This document shows positions 32,001 through 63,689 of a stretch of DNA of 64,000 nucleotides, in pieces; positions within the stretch are counted from its first letter, which is position 1, and the number at the start of each line of letters is the position of its first letter. The stretch comes from Cheilinus undulatus (Eukaryota > Chordata > Actinopteri > Labriformes > Labridae). The stretch is taken from positions 42,818,424 to 42,882,423 of the forward strand of contig NC_054881.1 in assembly GCF_018320785.1 (NCBI RefSeq), written 5' to 3'. The notes beneath the pieces are model-generated. The model had not been told where the DNA came from. It searched no databases and saw nothing but the letters and a program-made list of their open reading frames with translations. A program made the translations under genes and the position numbers.

Positions 32001-35000
32001 TTAAAGTATTTGAAATTTGACAGCTTTATGTACCATACACCAGTTTGAATATTAAAAAGAGGAGCAGCAGTATGAGTTGATTGTAAAATCCACATTTTGT
32101 CCTGTATCTGTTTCAGTTCACGCTGGGAGTGACAGAGGAGCAGCAGGACATGATACCCCCCACCACCAAGTCTCTACGACAGAGACGCTGTGGCCACTGT
32201 CTGCTGCAGGTACACTGCCTACATGTTTTCATGCTTGTGTGAAAGCGTGTCTGAACTGAGCGAGTATTAATGAAAAAAATCAGCTTCATTACACTGGCTC
32301 CCACTGTAGAATCCAAACAGCCCTTACAGTGCTTTAGTCTATAAAGGAGGAGGCTGGGGTGGAGGAGGTGAAGCTTTATGCTATAAAGGAGGAGGCTGGG
32401 GCGGAGGAGGTGAAGCTTTAGTCTATAAAGGAGGAGGCTGGGGTGGAGGAGGTGAAGCTTTATGCTATAAAGGAGGAGGCTGGGGTGGAGGAGGTGAAGC
32501 TTTATGCTATAAAGGAGGAGGCTGGGGCGGAGGAGGTGAAGCTTTAGTCTATAAAGGAGGAGGCTGGGGTGGAGGAGGTGAAGCTTTAGTCTATAAAGGA
32601 GGAGGCTGGGGTGGAGGAGGTGAAGCTTTATGCTATAAAGGAGGAGGCTGAGGTGGAGGAGGTGAAGCTTTAGTCTATAAAGGAGGAGGCTGGGGTGGAG
32701 GAGGTGAAGCTTTATGCTATAAAGGAGGAGGCTGAGGTGGAGGAGGTGAAGCTTTATGCTATAAAGGAGGAGGCTGGGGTGGAGGAGGTGAAGCTTTATG
32801 CTATAAAGGAGGAGGCTGGGGTGGAGGAGGTGAAGCTTTAGTCTATAAAGGAGGAGGCTGGGGTGGAGGAGGTGAAGCTTTATGCTATAAAGGAGGAGGC
32901 TGGGGCGGAGGAGGTGAAGCTTTAGTCTATAAAGGAGGAGGCTGGGGTGGAGGAGGTGAAGTTTTATGCTATAAAGGAGGAGGCTGGGGTGGAGGAGGGG
33001 CTTTGCCACCAGCAGTGTGGTGCATCAGCACTAATGCAGGCAGGATTAGTGAGACGTATGTCATGCTTAGATAGACTTCTGTGTTTAGGGAAAGAGCTGT
33101 GATTGGCTGTGGGAGCTGGGAGACGCTAATTAGGATCAGCATAGTTTTCTCACCTGAGTTGAGCTATGAACGTAAAGTAAACCAGTAATAGATTGTTGAA
33201 TGTGACTGAGTCCAGTGTCATTAACTTTAGGAGAATGGTCTAGGACAATTCTAGAAATGTTTAAAGATGAGAAATGGAGTTGTTGTTTGAGGATGCAGAA
33301 GAGGGAAACATGAAAAAGGTTTGTGTATCTCTGTCAAACTTTTCATGCTAAGGTTAGATATTAATTGATTGATTGGTGATTGATGGGCTCTCTGTTAACA
33401 TGTTGTGTAGCCCTCAGGCTGAAATGTGACTCTTGAGCTGGTACAGTACATGTAGGATCATTCACAGGTATAGAATAACACATGTGCTGTCAGGTAACCC
33501 ACTTCTATGTTACACAGCAGCCTGACCTCCTTTCAGCACCAAACATGATTTTTACAGCAGGAAACAGAGTGTGTTAAATGAATGTAGTTAATATCTTTAT
33601 GATTAAAAAATGGAAATGCCTGTGAGGACTGAAGCAATAGCATCATACTAACCTAATAGTAATCTTTAAGCCGACCTAATACTGCCCTACCTTTCCTGCA
33701 CCGACTCTGCTGCCCAGGTAAAGCTCACTTCTGTTAGAAACACTCTATGATATCAATGATAGTGCAGCTTTCCCCCCTAAAATAGAACTAAGTACAGATG
33801 TTGGTATATTTTTGGTATTTTCCCTGTGGAGCTGTAAATAGAGTAGCAGGCGTCTGCAGCTCCCTGGATGTTTCTCTGTCTCTCTGCGATCAAACACATG
33901 CTTCATGTGTTTTTATTCCCAGGATGTGATCCGTGTTTCACTGAGCCTCACACATCTCATTGAAATTCAGTTTTCCAGGCTGATGAGCAACAGCAGCTCT
34001 TTTTTTCACACCACTGATCAAAATCAGCTTCACAGAACAGCAAGCAGGACGAGTGTAGCTGTGATCCAGCCCGCATGCTAACCTGGGTCAGGACACGTTT
34101 AGTACCGATGCTCACAAAGAATGAAAATATGTTAAAAAGTCAAATCAGCAGCAACATACACATCTAACATTTTCATTCAAATACTTTATCATTCCTATGT
34201 TAGTGAGGCTGGACATACATGTAGTTAATTCAAAAAGAGCAGGATGACAAAGACCACAACTCGAAGCTTCCTGCTACAGACGACCAGCTAATGTAGTCTA
34301 CAATAGTAACTATTAACTGTCAGCCAGACAGTGCTTATCTCACCGTATGCTTAACCCAATTTAGCTGTTTCTGGTTTAAGAGAGCAGAAGAAAACAGTAG
34401 CCCAGCTAGGGACCAACAATAGCCCAGCTAATGGCTAACATAGCCCAGCTAATGGCTTACAGTGGCTCAGGTATTGGCTAACAATAGCCCAGCTAAAAGC
34501 TAACAATAGCCAGCTAATGGCCAACAATATCCCAGCTAGGGACCAACAAAAGCCAAGCTAATGGCTAACAATTGCCCAGCTAATGGCTAACATTAGCCCA
34601 GCTAGGGACCAACAATAGCCCAGCTAATGGCTAACAGTAGCCCAGCTAATGGCTTACAGTGGATCAGGTATTGGCCAACAATATTCCAGCTAGGGACCAA
34701 CAATAGCCCAGCTAATGGCTAACATAGCCCAGCTAATGGCTAACAGTAGCTCAGGTATTGGCTAACAATAGCCCAGCTAATAGCTAACAATAGCCAGCTA
34801 ATGGCCAACAATATCCCAGCTAGGGACCAACAATAGCCAGCTAATGGCTAACAATAGCCCAGCTAATGGCTAACAATAGCCCAGCTAATGGCTTACAGTG
34901 GCTCAGGTATTGGCCAACAATATCCCAGCTAGGGACCAACAATAGCCCAGCTAATGGCTAACAATAGCCCAGCTAATGGCTAACAGTAGCTCAGGTATTG

Positions 35001-36927
35001 GCTAACAATAGCCCAGCTAATAGCTAACAATAGCCAGCTAATGGCCAACAATATCCCAGCTAGGGACCAACAATAGCCAGCTAATGGCTAACAATAGCCC
35101 AGCTAATGGTTAACATTAGCCCAGCTAGGGACCAACAATAGCCCAGCTAATGGTTAACAATAGCCCAGCTAATGGCTTACAGTAGCTCAGGTATTTGCTA
35201 ACAATAGTCCAGCTAATGGCTAACAATAGCTAGCTAATGGCTAACATTAGCCCAGCTAGGGACCAACAACAGCCCAGCTAATGGCTAACAGTAGCCCAGC
35301 TAGTGGCTTACAATAGCTCAGGTATTGGCTAACAACAGCCCAGCTAATGGCTAACAATAGCCCAGATAATGGCTTACATTAGCCCAGCTAATGGCTAACA
35401 GTAGCCTAGGTAGTGGCTAACAATAGCCCAGCTAATTACCAACAATAGCCCAGCTAATGGCTAACAATAGCCCAGCTAATTACCAACAATAGCCCAGCTT
35501 ATGGCTAACAATATCCCAGCTAGGGACCAACAATAGCCAAGCTAATGGCTAACAATAGCCAAGCTAATGGCTAACAATAGCCCAGCTAATGGCTAACAAT
35601 AGCCCAGCTAATTACCAACAATAGCCCAGCTAATGGCTAACAGAGTTTCACTCTGGCATCAACTTCTGGTCTAAAAAAGCCAACAAACGATTCATTAGAT
35701 TTTCACATTGGCCAGCTCTATATATGTTGAACCCTTGTGTTCAGTGTTTGTTTATTTTCAGGAGCCAGAGGCGGCCATGTTTGGATTAGAAGTCTGGATA
35801 TATGAATAAATCAGTAGTTAGTGTTAGAGAGAGGGTTTGTTTCAAAGTTGGAGATTTCATCATGAGGCTTACTGGAGACTGACTCACTTTTGGAATCAGC
35901 CTCAAGTGGACACCTTAGGAACTGCATTTTTTTGCACTTCAGGCCTTTTTCTTGATAGCCCTGGAAGTTTGCTCTTGATCCAGATATTTGAGATGGTTTC
36001 ACTTTGGGGACCTGGGTTGGATCCTAGCCCTTCAGCCCAAATTCTGGTTCCTTTTGGTCAGTGAGAACGCCGGTCGGCCGTGCAGCACGGGCCGAAACGA
36101 TCACTGATACAGTTGATAATCAGAAAGTCTACTCTGGCTCCGCTGTGAAGTCTGTCTTCCTCTGTTTTTACTCTCCATGGTCTTATCATATGTCCCGCAC
36201 ATAACAGCCTGATTGGGTACAGGTCACAGGAGCATCAGCCAATCAGCACTCAAGCCTGGGAGCCACTGACACAATGGTCATGATTTCCTGTTTTCCTGCT
36301 GTTGCTGTGTTTCTCTGTGCTGTTTCTCATGCACATTTTAATTTGCCTTCTTTTGAGCAGCAGCCAATGAGATCCAAGCACTGTCAGACGTGTCAGCATT
36401 GTGTGCGGCGGTACGACCATCACTGCCCGTGGATCGAGAACTGTGTTGGCGAGAAGAACCACCGCTGGTTCGTTCTCTATCTCGCCGTCCAGCTGCTGGT
36501 GCTGCTGTGGGGTCTGCACATCGCCTGGTGAGGAAACGCAGCTCTATAAACCTGCTTTAAATCTTGATCCCAGTGTGATGACATCTCTTTGTAATCTCCG
36601 TGCCTCCTCAGGACGGGGTTCAGCTTCGCGCCCACCTGGCAGCTGTGGCTGCGGACTAACGGGGTGCTGCTGACGGTGGCCGTCCTGGTGGCTCTGCTCT
36701 CACTGATCGTGCTGCTCCTCCTCGGCTCTCACCTGTACCTGGTCTCTCTCAACACCACCACCTGGGAGTTCATGTCTCGCCACCGCATCTCCTACCTCAA
36801 ACACTGCGGCGCCGACGAGAACCCGTTTGACCGCGGCACCTTCCATAACCTGTGGGGCTTCTTCTGCGTGTGGGGCACAGTGGTGTGGGAGCAGGTGTAC
36901 TTCAGGGAGGGCAGCGACCAGGTTTAA
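29036..36927 (+). CDS. zdhhc12: zdhhc12: DHHC-type palmitoyltransferase 12
   Basis: Membrane S-acyltransferase that attaches palmitate to cysteines of target proteins; the human protein acts at ER/Golgi (family knowledge). Exons: 29036-29132, 31082-31221, 32117-32209, 36361-36527, 36612-36927 (TAA), total 813 bases = 270 aa, against 267 in human. Start chosen for A at -3 and the match to the human N-terminus (LVRTxHxxLTWxITLxLFLHDTELR). Membrane spans: residues ~10-30 and ~43-63 before the catalytic domain, then ~140-160 and ~175-205. The Cys-rich domain is [18 protein letters not shown] then [19 protein letters not shown] with the catalytic DHHC. NTTTWEF is the TTxE motif and [11 protein letters not shown] follows. 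The 36361 acceptor is GCAGCAG, so a one-Gln (NAGNAG) variant is possible. The 4-kb third intron contains two large repeat arrays. Confidence 0.95.
30104..30735 (-). mobile_element. 3' fragment of an L2-like LINE (zdhhc12 intron 1)
   Basis: On the minus strand an open frame (30726-30418) reads [30 protein letters not shown] and [15 protein letters not shown], the C-terminal tail of a fish non-LTR retrotransposon. It is followed by a 3' end whose complement is TTTATTTAACCTTTATTTAA CCAGG. Only the extreme 3' part is present. The clade is a guess from the tail spelling. Confidence 0.6.
32270..33145. repeat. Dispersed repeat carrying a 42-base minisatellite, copy 2
   Basis: Same left flank (AGCTTCATTACACTGGCTCC ... 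CCTTACAGTGCTTTA), same 42-base unit in about 16 copies (32,338-32,998), and same right flank (CAGTGTGGTGCATCAGCA ... GCTAATTAGGATCAGC) as at 19,555-20,425. All units are in register, so the minus strand is open for about 298 codons, a translated 14-residue repeat that I reject as a gene. Two unit variants alternate, ending GCTTTAGTC or GCTTTATGC. It begins about 60 bases after the zdhhc12 exon ending 32,209. Confidence 0.88.
33146..34389. other. zdhhc12 intron 3, unique part
   Basis: Ordinary AT-rich intron sequence. I see no exon, RNA gene or repeat boundary here. Confidence 0.5.
34390..35645. repeat. 22-base tandem repeat array, 1.25 kb (zdhhc12 intron 3)
   Basis: Unit close to AGCCCAGCTAATGGCTAACA plus AT. 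Variants with AGCTAGGGACCAACAATAGC and CAGGTATTGGCTAACA recur at intervals, giving a higher-order block of roughly 200-300 bases (for example 34,680-34,920 resembles 34,920-35,160). About 55 units. The unit is TA/AG-rich with no conserved frame. Confidence 0.9.
35646..36360. other. zdhhc12 intron 3, 3' part
   Basis: Non-coding up to the acceptor TTGAGCAG at 36,360. Overlapping open frames at 35,811-36,064 on both strands look like chance. No other feature seen. Confidence 0.45.
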
Positions 36928-37957
36928 GAACTAGAGGAGCGTCAGTGGACTGGAACAGAGACGAGTTTATCTCAGGAAGGACTCTGGATGACGGGATCGG
37001 CACATTCTTGACCACAACGTTTGGAGAGGAACTTTCTGTGTGTGAGTTTACCTTTAAAAGACGAGAGTTTTAATGAATAACTGAATTATTAACCTCTTTA
37101 AAATGAAGATGAGTCAGTCTGGACCAAAATCAACTCTGAACCACAGATAGAATCACTGGTTTTATCATCCACTACTAAAGGAGTCTCACAACCACTATAA
37201 ACTACTGAAATATTCCTTTATTGTACAGATTTGTATTTATTTAATCAGTATTTAAACTCTTTTCAGAAGTATTTGTGTATAAAGAGATGAAGAGGAGTGC
37301 ACAGATCAGGATCAAATGAAGGTGTAAGAAAAGTCTGGCACGCTTAAATCTCGTTGTTTTGTAAAGTAAATTTCACTTTTATAGAATATTAACCAGAACA
37401 AAAGTATGAAGCACAAATGGCCAGCATATAAAACCAGCAGATCCATAAAGAGTGCAGTAGAGGCCTTGTTAGCAGCATAAAAACAGCCCAGTGTACGCCG
37501 TTAGACTCTCTGAGGCTTCAGCAGCGCTGAGTTTTCAACCTCTGTGTCTACAGAAGTTTGAGTCTGACTTTTTTAACATGTCAATTAAAATGACTCTCAA
37601 ATCTCATCATCAACACCTTTAGTACGGATTATACATCTCAGATGTTTGCTGCATCCTATAAATGTGGGAACTCGTGCACAGGCAGAATAATTGATCATAA
37701 TTTAGCTAAAGTAGGAATTTTCAGATTGCAGCAGATGCAATATTTAAGACGTGTCAAAATCTGGTTTTATTGCAGAATAAATGTTCTTACCTACACATCA
37801 CAGATAGAGTCCACTCTCAGGTATCTTTAGTTGTTATAGAACTTAGAAACTTAAATTTTTTGGTACATTTTTCTAAATTAAAATGAGAAAAATGATCATT
37901 TTCTCCATTTTAAAAACTAATGTCCATTTCTAAACTATTCAGCCCGAGTGTCTCCAG
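36928..37957 (+). other. zdhhc12: zdhhc12 3' UTR and flank
   Basis: Begins at the zdhhc12 stop. No further exon. No canonical AATAAA lies in the first 800 bases, and the nearest is in GCAGAATAAATGTTC near 37,777, so the 3' end is uncertain. Confidence 0.35.
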
Positions 37958-38190
37958 CAGTGATACTCAACATGTGGCTCTTTTATGTCTTAGTTTAAAA
38001 AAATGATTCCCCCAGAAAACCTTAAAAAAGGAAAACTTTGACCTCAGAAATGATCCGCTGCAAGTCACATTAATCAGTTTGTTACAGTAGGCTGTCAACC
38101 TTCATTATTTCCATTGCCCTTATTTGCAATTTGTCGCCCCTTTTTCCATTTTTTTGCCACTTTTAATCCATTTTTACTACTTTAAAGACC
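37958..38190. mobile_element. Truncated hAT element (TTTTGCCA family)
   Basis: Starts CAGTGATACTCAACATGTGG, shares CCCAGAAAACCTTAAAAA with the 24,418 element, then CCACTTTTAATCCATTTTTA, and stops without a right inverted end. A different common sequence (TTTAAAGACCCTATAAAGTG) begins at about 38,183, so it may have been cut by another insertion. Confidence 0.65.
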
Positions 38191-40755
38191 CTATAAAGTG
38201 AAAATAAATCTGTATTTAGGTTTGTTGTATGACAGGTCACTGTGTTATGAACTCCTAAATCAAATTTCAGTCACATAAAACATCTTTAAGTTTATAAAAT
38301 TAAATTTCAAAATCATGAAAATGAGGCAGTAGAATCCAGGTAGCCCTGACTGCAGTGTGCAGATCGAGGCGGAGCACAATGCCACTTAACGTCGGCATTC
38401 CATTGGCTGAGTTGAGTTTGGGGGGTGGAGCTCAACGCCATTCCATTGGCTGAGCTGGAGCTCAATGTCTTTTGCGGTATTTAGAAAGGTATTTACTGAT
38501 TTGGAGTTCATGTAGATGAGTGGGAGAGAAATTTAGGCATTTTTTTAGCAGACAGGCAGAGGATGGCGACACTTTTTAACTGCTTTTCTCCCTCCAGTCA
38601 TGACTCTGCTTTTAAAGAAAACAAGGAGTAAACTGCCAAGTTAACAAAAGGCTTATGGAGTTCTGGTTTTACTCTGTCATTAAGAAATGTCCAAAGATAG
38701 AAAAACCTTGCAGCTGTTGCAGGCGTACTAACCCTAACATAGAGTGAGGTTTATTTCTAAGAGCATTATCAGGCTGAGGCTGCAGCTCTGAGACGTCTCA
38801 GTCAAATATAAGCTCGTCTTTCTTCATGATAACAAATACTGCAGCTGAATTTAGTCCCTGATTGTTCACAACCATCGAAGGATATACAGTCAGACTATTA
38901 TCCGCCGTGTCTTCAGGCTCTTTTCTGTCCCACTTTGAGGCTCTGAGTGGAGCCGGTCATGACCCTCATTCCTGCGTCCTGCTCTGAATCATTCATGTAG
39001 GCGGTCGTTCCACGTGTCACTGTCCTGCAGGACTTCTGCTCTTACAGGAGAATGAAGGCCTGATACTTTATCACCTGGGCCCTGTTTTAGTCCCAGTGAG
39101 GGAGGAAAGCCGGAGTATTTATCTCCCTTCCCGCTGCAGGTTGTCGGTTTAAACCTTGAAAGAAGCGGGACTTCCTCACAGGTGGAGTGTTTCTGCTCAC
39201 ACATGAGGAACCATCCCGCCCTGAAACCACCTTCCCAACAAAGCCAGGTCCGAGAGAGCATCACACAGCTTTAACTAGAAGGTCTCTTCCTGTACATTTG
39301 CTGTTTTTGTGGCTGCTGGCTGGATTTTTTATCATCATCGATTAGTTTTTAGGATCATTTAGACCCTGAATAAAAACCTGCTGTTGAACTTTTCTATTTA
39401 AAGAGACTCTGAGCCCGTTAGCAGACTGTTATAACCCCTGATGTTTACTCTGAATATTATCAGTGCAGTTTAAAATGCTCTACTCGTTTCGGTGCATGCT
39501 CTGACTCTGTGGTTTTTAGGATTTTCTATCAGATTTTGACTTTTTCAGCGTAGGAAGGTTTTTATTTTTGTTCTGTGTGTGAATGTTCTGTTAGAGAGGT
39601 TGTACAGGGTCCATTTTCTTTATTATTTTATATTCAAGGACATTTTTATTTGAAGTGAACGATGAATTCTTCATGCACCAATTGTGTTTTTGCAGGTATT
39701 GAAATTTATAAATCTAATGTTGTATTTATTGTTCCAGCATTTAATCCAATCATGATGTACAGGATGTTTGAACAAACAGCATTTCAAGCTATTTTATATC
39801 TCTGTAAATAATTTAATCTGTTTCAAACCAGGAATCGTCTTTAGATTTATTTATATGACTGTTTGATTCAATAACAAAGGATTTAACAAAGTGAGGAAAA
39901 AGAGATTTGTACGGTGGCCCTGAAGGTCAGCTGCAAAACCATTTTACTAAACGCGAAAAACTTTTCACCACGTTCAAAAAATGTAGAAACGTTGTACAAA
40001 TAGTTTAAGTGCAAAAAGAATCCAAGGAAAAGCATTAAAAACACAAAATGCATAAATATTTAATACAGTGCATGAAAACGTCTCCTAATGTGAAAATTAT
40101 TTTAATACAAAGTGCATAAAATTTCACTGAACTCAAAAATATTTACTACAAGGTGCAGAACATTTCACTGCAGTGTTTATTAAAATGCAAAATTAAACTA
40201 AATGAAAAAATATTTCAAACAATGACCAGTACATTTTACAAAACACAAAATGATTCATGCAACACAATCTTTTATGAAATGCAAAATTATTTGCCAAATT
40301 GCAAAAATATAGAATATATTTTTCTTGAAATGATTTCTTTTTCTTTTAAATATTTTTTTGTTCAGTGAAATTCTTTTTTTTTCTTTATTTCAAATAACTC
40401 TGCATTTTGTTTAATATTTCAGAGATTCGTTTAACATTTCAGCTTTTTATTCATTCCAAATGTTTGCAATTGAACTTTTGGGCCACCGTAGCTCTGAGTG
40501 CAATACATTGTTTAGTAATTTTATTCCCCTGGTGCAATAGTAACCCAGCAATAAATGTGGTGATCAAATTAATGTTCGCTCTGTTCCAATGAAGTCATCT
40601 TTGATTCATGTTTGTGTGGTTTTGAATTTTATGCAATGCTGTCATGAAATGTTTTTTACTTCTCTGAACTAACTGTAAACACCCATCAATAAAATAGCAC
40701 CACAAGTGGCTATCTGAGGCCTCCAGTGCTTTAAGTAATCCTCACAGGGTAGAAA
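38191..40755. other. zdhhc12-pkn3 spacer, unassigned
   Basis: 2.5 kb without supported coding exons. TTCCATTGGCTGAGTT / TTCCATTGGCTGAGCT is repeated about 50 bases apart at ~38,400-38,450. Phrases such as TGCAAAA and AAATGCAAAATTA recur from 39,930 to 40,310, with no defined ends. Short frames at 38,989 and 40,153 are not supported. Confidence 0.4.
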
Positions 40756-41567
40756 ACATGGAGCTATTATTGCTGCAAAATCTGCCACAGATCTGAAAAT
40801 GCATGCAAAGTTTTGCAAATCTGTAAAAGTCTTTCAAAATGATATGAAAACCAAAACAGACTAAGTCCACGATTACAAATTGGTCTATACATCTGCAGGT
40901 TTGTGCACACAGGATCTTTTTAACCTGACAGGCCAGATGGATTTGTTTCACACATTCAGCTGGAAAACCTTTGATAGACAGCGTTTGAGAAAGGCCAGAG
41001 CATTTTAAAAAAACCTGGAGGGTGATTTTATGAACGTTCCGTCTGTCTCATCTTTACGGGCCAATCAGAGCAACAAAACACGTGACGTTGTCGCTGCTAC
41101 AGCAAGCCATGGCGACTGTAGACATGTCAGTACACGACTTTTGTGGTTTTTGAAAAGAAAACAACTCACTGCTGTTCTTTGTTCTTCTTTTAACGAAGAA
41201 ATGTCAAGTTCTGATAAAACTGGCGCTTTAGCAGCATCCACGCTAATCTCTTCCACCATAATTGCACCAGCCTCTCGTTGCTGCTTGCCTACATCATGAC
41301 TCTGCCATGCCTGAAAGTACTGCCCCTCATCACCGATTGGTCCTGTCATTTTCTAACCAGGCCCAAACTGTTCAGACGGGAGCTTTGAAGATGGATTCAC
41401 CAGTGAAAAACGAGGAAATGGGCGTATCCATCTGCTTTGCGAGGTTAGGATCTTTCTAGAGTTGCAAAACTTTGCACGCATTTGCACATTTGTGCACACA
41501 TTTACGGATTTGTGTACAGATCTTTATACGTATTTGCAAATAGTTTTGCAACAATAATAGCTCCATA
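40756..41567. mobile_element. Inverted-repeat element between zdhhc12 and pkn3
   Basis: Left end ATGGAGCTATTATTGCTGCA is mirrored by the right end TGCAACAATAATAGCTCCAT, with further imperfect pairing inside (GCAAAGTTTTGCA on both sides). The centre has the only sizeable frame, minus 41,349-41,065, containing ELDISSLKEEQRTAVSCFL, which faintly resembles the start of a RecQ-type helicase domain but lacks the Walker A GKS. No transposase. The class is unknown. Confidence 0.6.
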
Positions 41568-41988
41568 GAAAAACTTCATTTTCTTTTGATTTAGTTCTGT
41601 TTAAAGACTGGGAACAATTAAACATTCACATCATCATCACAGAGCCTGCAGTATTTTAAGTTGTGCTGTTTTTCCTTTCATCAGATCTGAAAAATGTGGC
41701 GTACATGTAAAGAAGACGTCTTCAACACTCAGACCGGGTGGTTTTAATAACGCTGTTAATGTTAAATCAGGGCTCTCAGACTTCCTGTGTGAGCGAATCT
41801 AGAAGAATCAAGGCTAGCCTATTTCTTCCTCAGGCCATGACCATCTCAGCCAAAATAAACAGCAAACAAGAAGACCGCCATGTTTCTCTCGTTTAAGGAG
41901 AACTGAAATGTTTCTGTATTTTTATGCCCTACTCATCAAGGTTTCATGGAGACTCTGGAGGTCACTGAAGGTCCAGCAGATTCATAAA

Positions 41989-41994
41989 TTTATT
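41989..41994 (-). terminator. pkn3: Candidate pkn3 poly(A) signal
   Basis: TTTATT on the plus strand, AATAAA on the minus strand, about 550 bases beyond the pkn3 stop. Plausible distance for a 3' UTR; unproven. Confidence 0.3.
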
Positions 41995-42540
41995 CATTTT
42001 TCCTTCATGTAGTTTACACTTTCCATCCAGACTGGTTGGTCCCATACAAGCATAATCTTCATGGTAGTGTTTTTATGAATTATATTAGAAAACATACAAA
42101 AGATCATCAACAGACGGACATACGAAGCTTTTAGTAAACAGATCAATTCTTTTTCTAGATCAGAAATATTTACACTTTGGATCAGGAGGGCAGTGCTGAT
42201 GTCTCACTAGAAAAATGTACATCTCCTAAAAAACAAGGAAGCAAAAATGCATTATTGCACAAGTATTAACAGTACATTTAGAGCTGTCTGATCTGAGGAG
42301 GAATACAGGTTTTTGAATGCACTTGTTTTCAGAACTTTGGCAGACAAAAATATAAAACGATTCAATCAGACGAGGTTTGTGTTGAAAGTGCAGGTAGAGT
42401 GTCTGACGGACTCGGCAGTGTTTCCAGTAAACGAGCTGCACACATGAAAAAGGCAGGACTGGTGTTTCATAGGCACTTAATAGGTGATAAAAATGTAGAC
42501 AGCGGTGATTTGGCGGCAGCGGTGAGGCTGAATCCTCCGG

Positions 42541-61911
<19,371 letters not shown>

Positions 61912-62419
61912 CTGAATAAAAAAATCTACAATCAAGCGTCTGAGCAAAGAGCTGCTGCAGATTAATAACAGTGCATGTTAAGTTTGTTGAACCTGTGGAT
62001 CAGTCCCACTTTGCGAGGGAAGAGTTTACCTCTACTCCTTGTAACTCTGTCTCAGGGGTACGGAGGCACTCGCCATTTTAACCTCGCTCAGGTCACTTTA
62101 TTTGTGACTCACCAACTTTGTTTAAAAGTGGTTTACTGAGATGAAGTCAGACTATTTCCTCTCCTGCAACAATCATACAGGAGATGTTTGGATACATTTC
62201 CACCACTAAGTAGCAGTTACCTAAACACATACTGCATAGGTCCATATTTTGCATAGTTTCTTTGTTGATAAAGACAGAAGATCAAGACTGAAACATGCAG
62301 GGAATTCTCCTCTAAATATTCAAAGCCTGACCACGAACATAAATCTTTAACTGGCATATTTTCATCAGCAGGAGAGAGCCCAGAGAGCCTCCAGAAATTC
62401 AATGATGCATTGTCTAGTT

Positions 62420-63461
62420 CAGTGGTTCTCAAATGGTGTGGCAAGGCACACTAGTGTGCCTTAAGGCATGTCTGGGTGTGCCGTGGAATTTGTACAATAC
62501 ATTAGTACTCAATATTACCCAAGCTGGGATTTACTGATGATATCAGTGTATGATATCATTGATGAGATTCATATTGATGGGATCAGTAGCATTGGTGCTA
62601 GCATCCTGGCTAAGAGTTACCTCATTAAGAGCTAAAAAGCATGGTAAGCTATTATTGGGTTAAAATTGGTGTTTAAATTATAAATCCATGCTATTTTTAA
62701 CTAAGTAAACCTATTTTTCTACCCATTTTTGCCACTTCTTTTGACAACTTAAACCATTTTGCTGCCTTTTTCAGCATCTTATTACTACTTTTGACCCATT
62801 TTTGCCACTTTTTAGAACCTTTTTGCCACATTTAACCAATTTTTGCCACTTTTTGCCCAATTTTCTATTGCTTGGCCATGTTTGCCATTTTTCCCCGTCA
62901 CTTTTAACCCCTTTTTACCACCTTTTAGCAACTTTAACCCTTTTTTGCCACTTTTCTGCCACATGTGATCTATGTCGCCACCTTTTTGACACTTTCAAGC
63001 CATTTTTGCCACCTTTTTACCAATTTTTGGCCACTTTGGCCTTTGTTTTACCACTTTTTTGCCCAGTTTTGCCCTTTTTTATCACTTAACCCATTTTAAC
63101 CACCTTTTTTTAAAAAACATTTAACCCTTGCAGACCACTTGTAACCCAATTTTGCCAATCGTTTGACACTCTCAACAAGTTTTTGCCACTTTCACCCCCT
63201 TGTTTGACCACTTTTTTTTTTTTTTACCCATTTTCGCCCATTTCTGACTTTGTTTTGACACCTTTTGCCCACTTTCACCATTTCCATGATCCTCCATTTG
63301 GCTGGGCCCAAGAAAGCTCTCCCCTTTATCTCTCCTTATAGTCCACCTTGACTGTAACATTATTTAAAAAGTCTATTTTCTATCGATTTAAATATGGCAT
63401 GCCTTGAGATTTTGGCTGAACCTTAGGTGTGCCTTGGTCAAAAAAAGTTTGAAAACTACTG
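62420..63461. mobile_element. Non-autonomous hAT element with TTTTGCCA-rich interior (pkn3 5' intron)
   Basis: Left end CAGTGGTTCTCAAATGGTGT, right end TTGAAAACTACTG, inverted. Both subterminal parts carry GGTGTGCC. Flanks GTCTAGTT (62,412-62,419) and GTCCAGTT (63,462-63,469) agree at seven of eight. The centre is the same TTTTTGCCACTTTTAACCC series found in the 24,418 and 26,966 elements, though the ends belong to a different subfamily. Confidence 0.87.
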
Positions 63462-63689
63462 GTCCAGTTCAATGAAGGATTTATCCTCTTAATTCCTTGA
63501 ATATCCACCATATTTTTCATAGCAATAACTGCACATTGCAAAAGCTTCAGTTAAGGGGAGTTGTCATGAAACCAGACTTTAAAATGTATGATTCTAGCAA
63601 CATTTAAATAAAATTAAAATCTTTTTTTATGCCAGGACGGGAACAGTACTTGTCCTGGGCACCCAATATTTGGTTAATTTTTGTTTTAA

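Noticed and set aside
32113-33009. 298-codon open frame on the minus strand (Leu/His/Pro/Ser-rich)
   Set aside because: It is the 42-base minisatellite read in one frame; 42 is divisible by 3, so no stop arises. No start context, splice or family support. Its 3' end also overlaps the antisense of a zdhhc12 exon.
34390-35645. CRISPR-like regular repeats
   Set aside because: The genome is eukaryotic, units are contiguous with no unique spacers, and variants drift as in ordinary satellites. The same holds for the 20-, 37-, 39- and 42-base arrays.
41065-41349. An intact helicase gene
   Set aside because: Only a short LKEEQ-like fragment without nucleotide-binding motifs; recorded as a weak finding instead.
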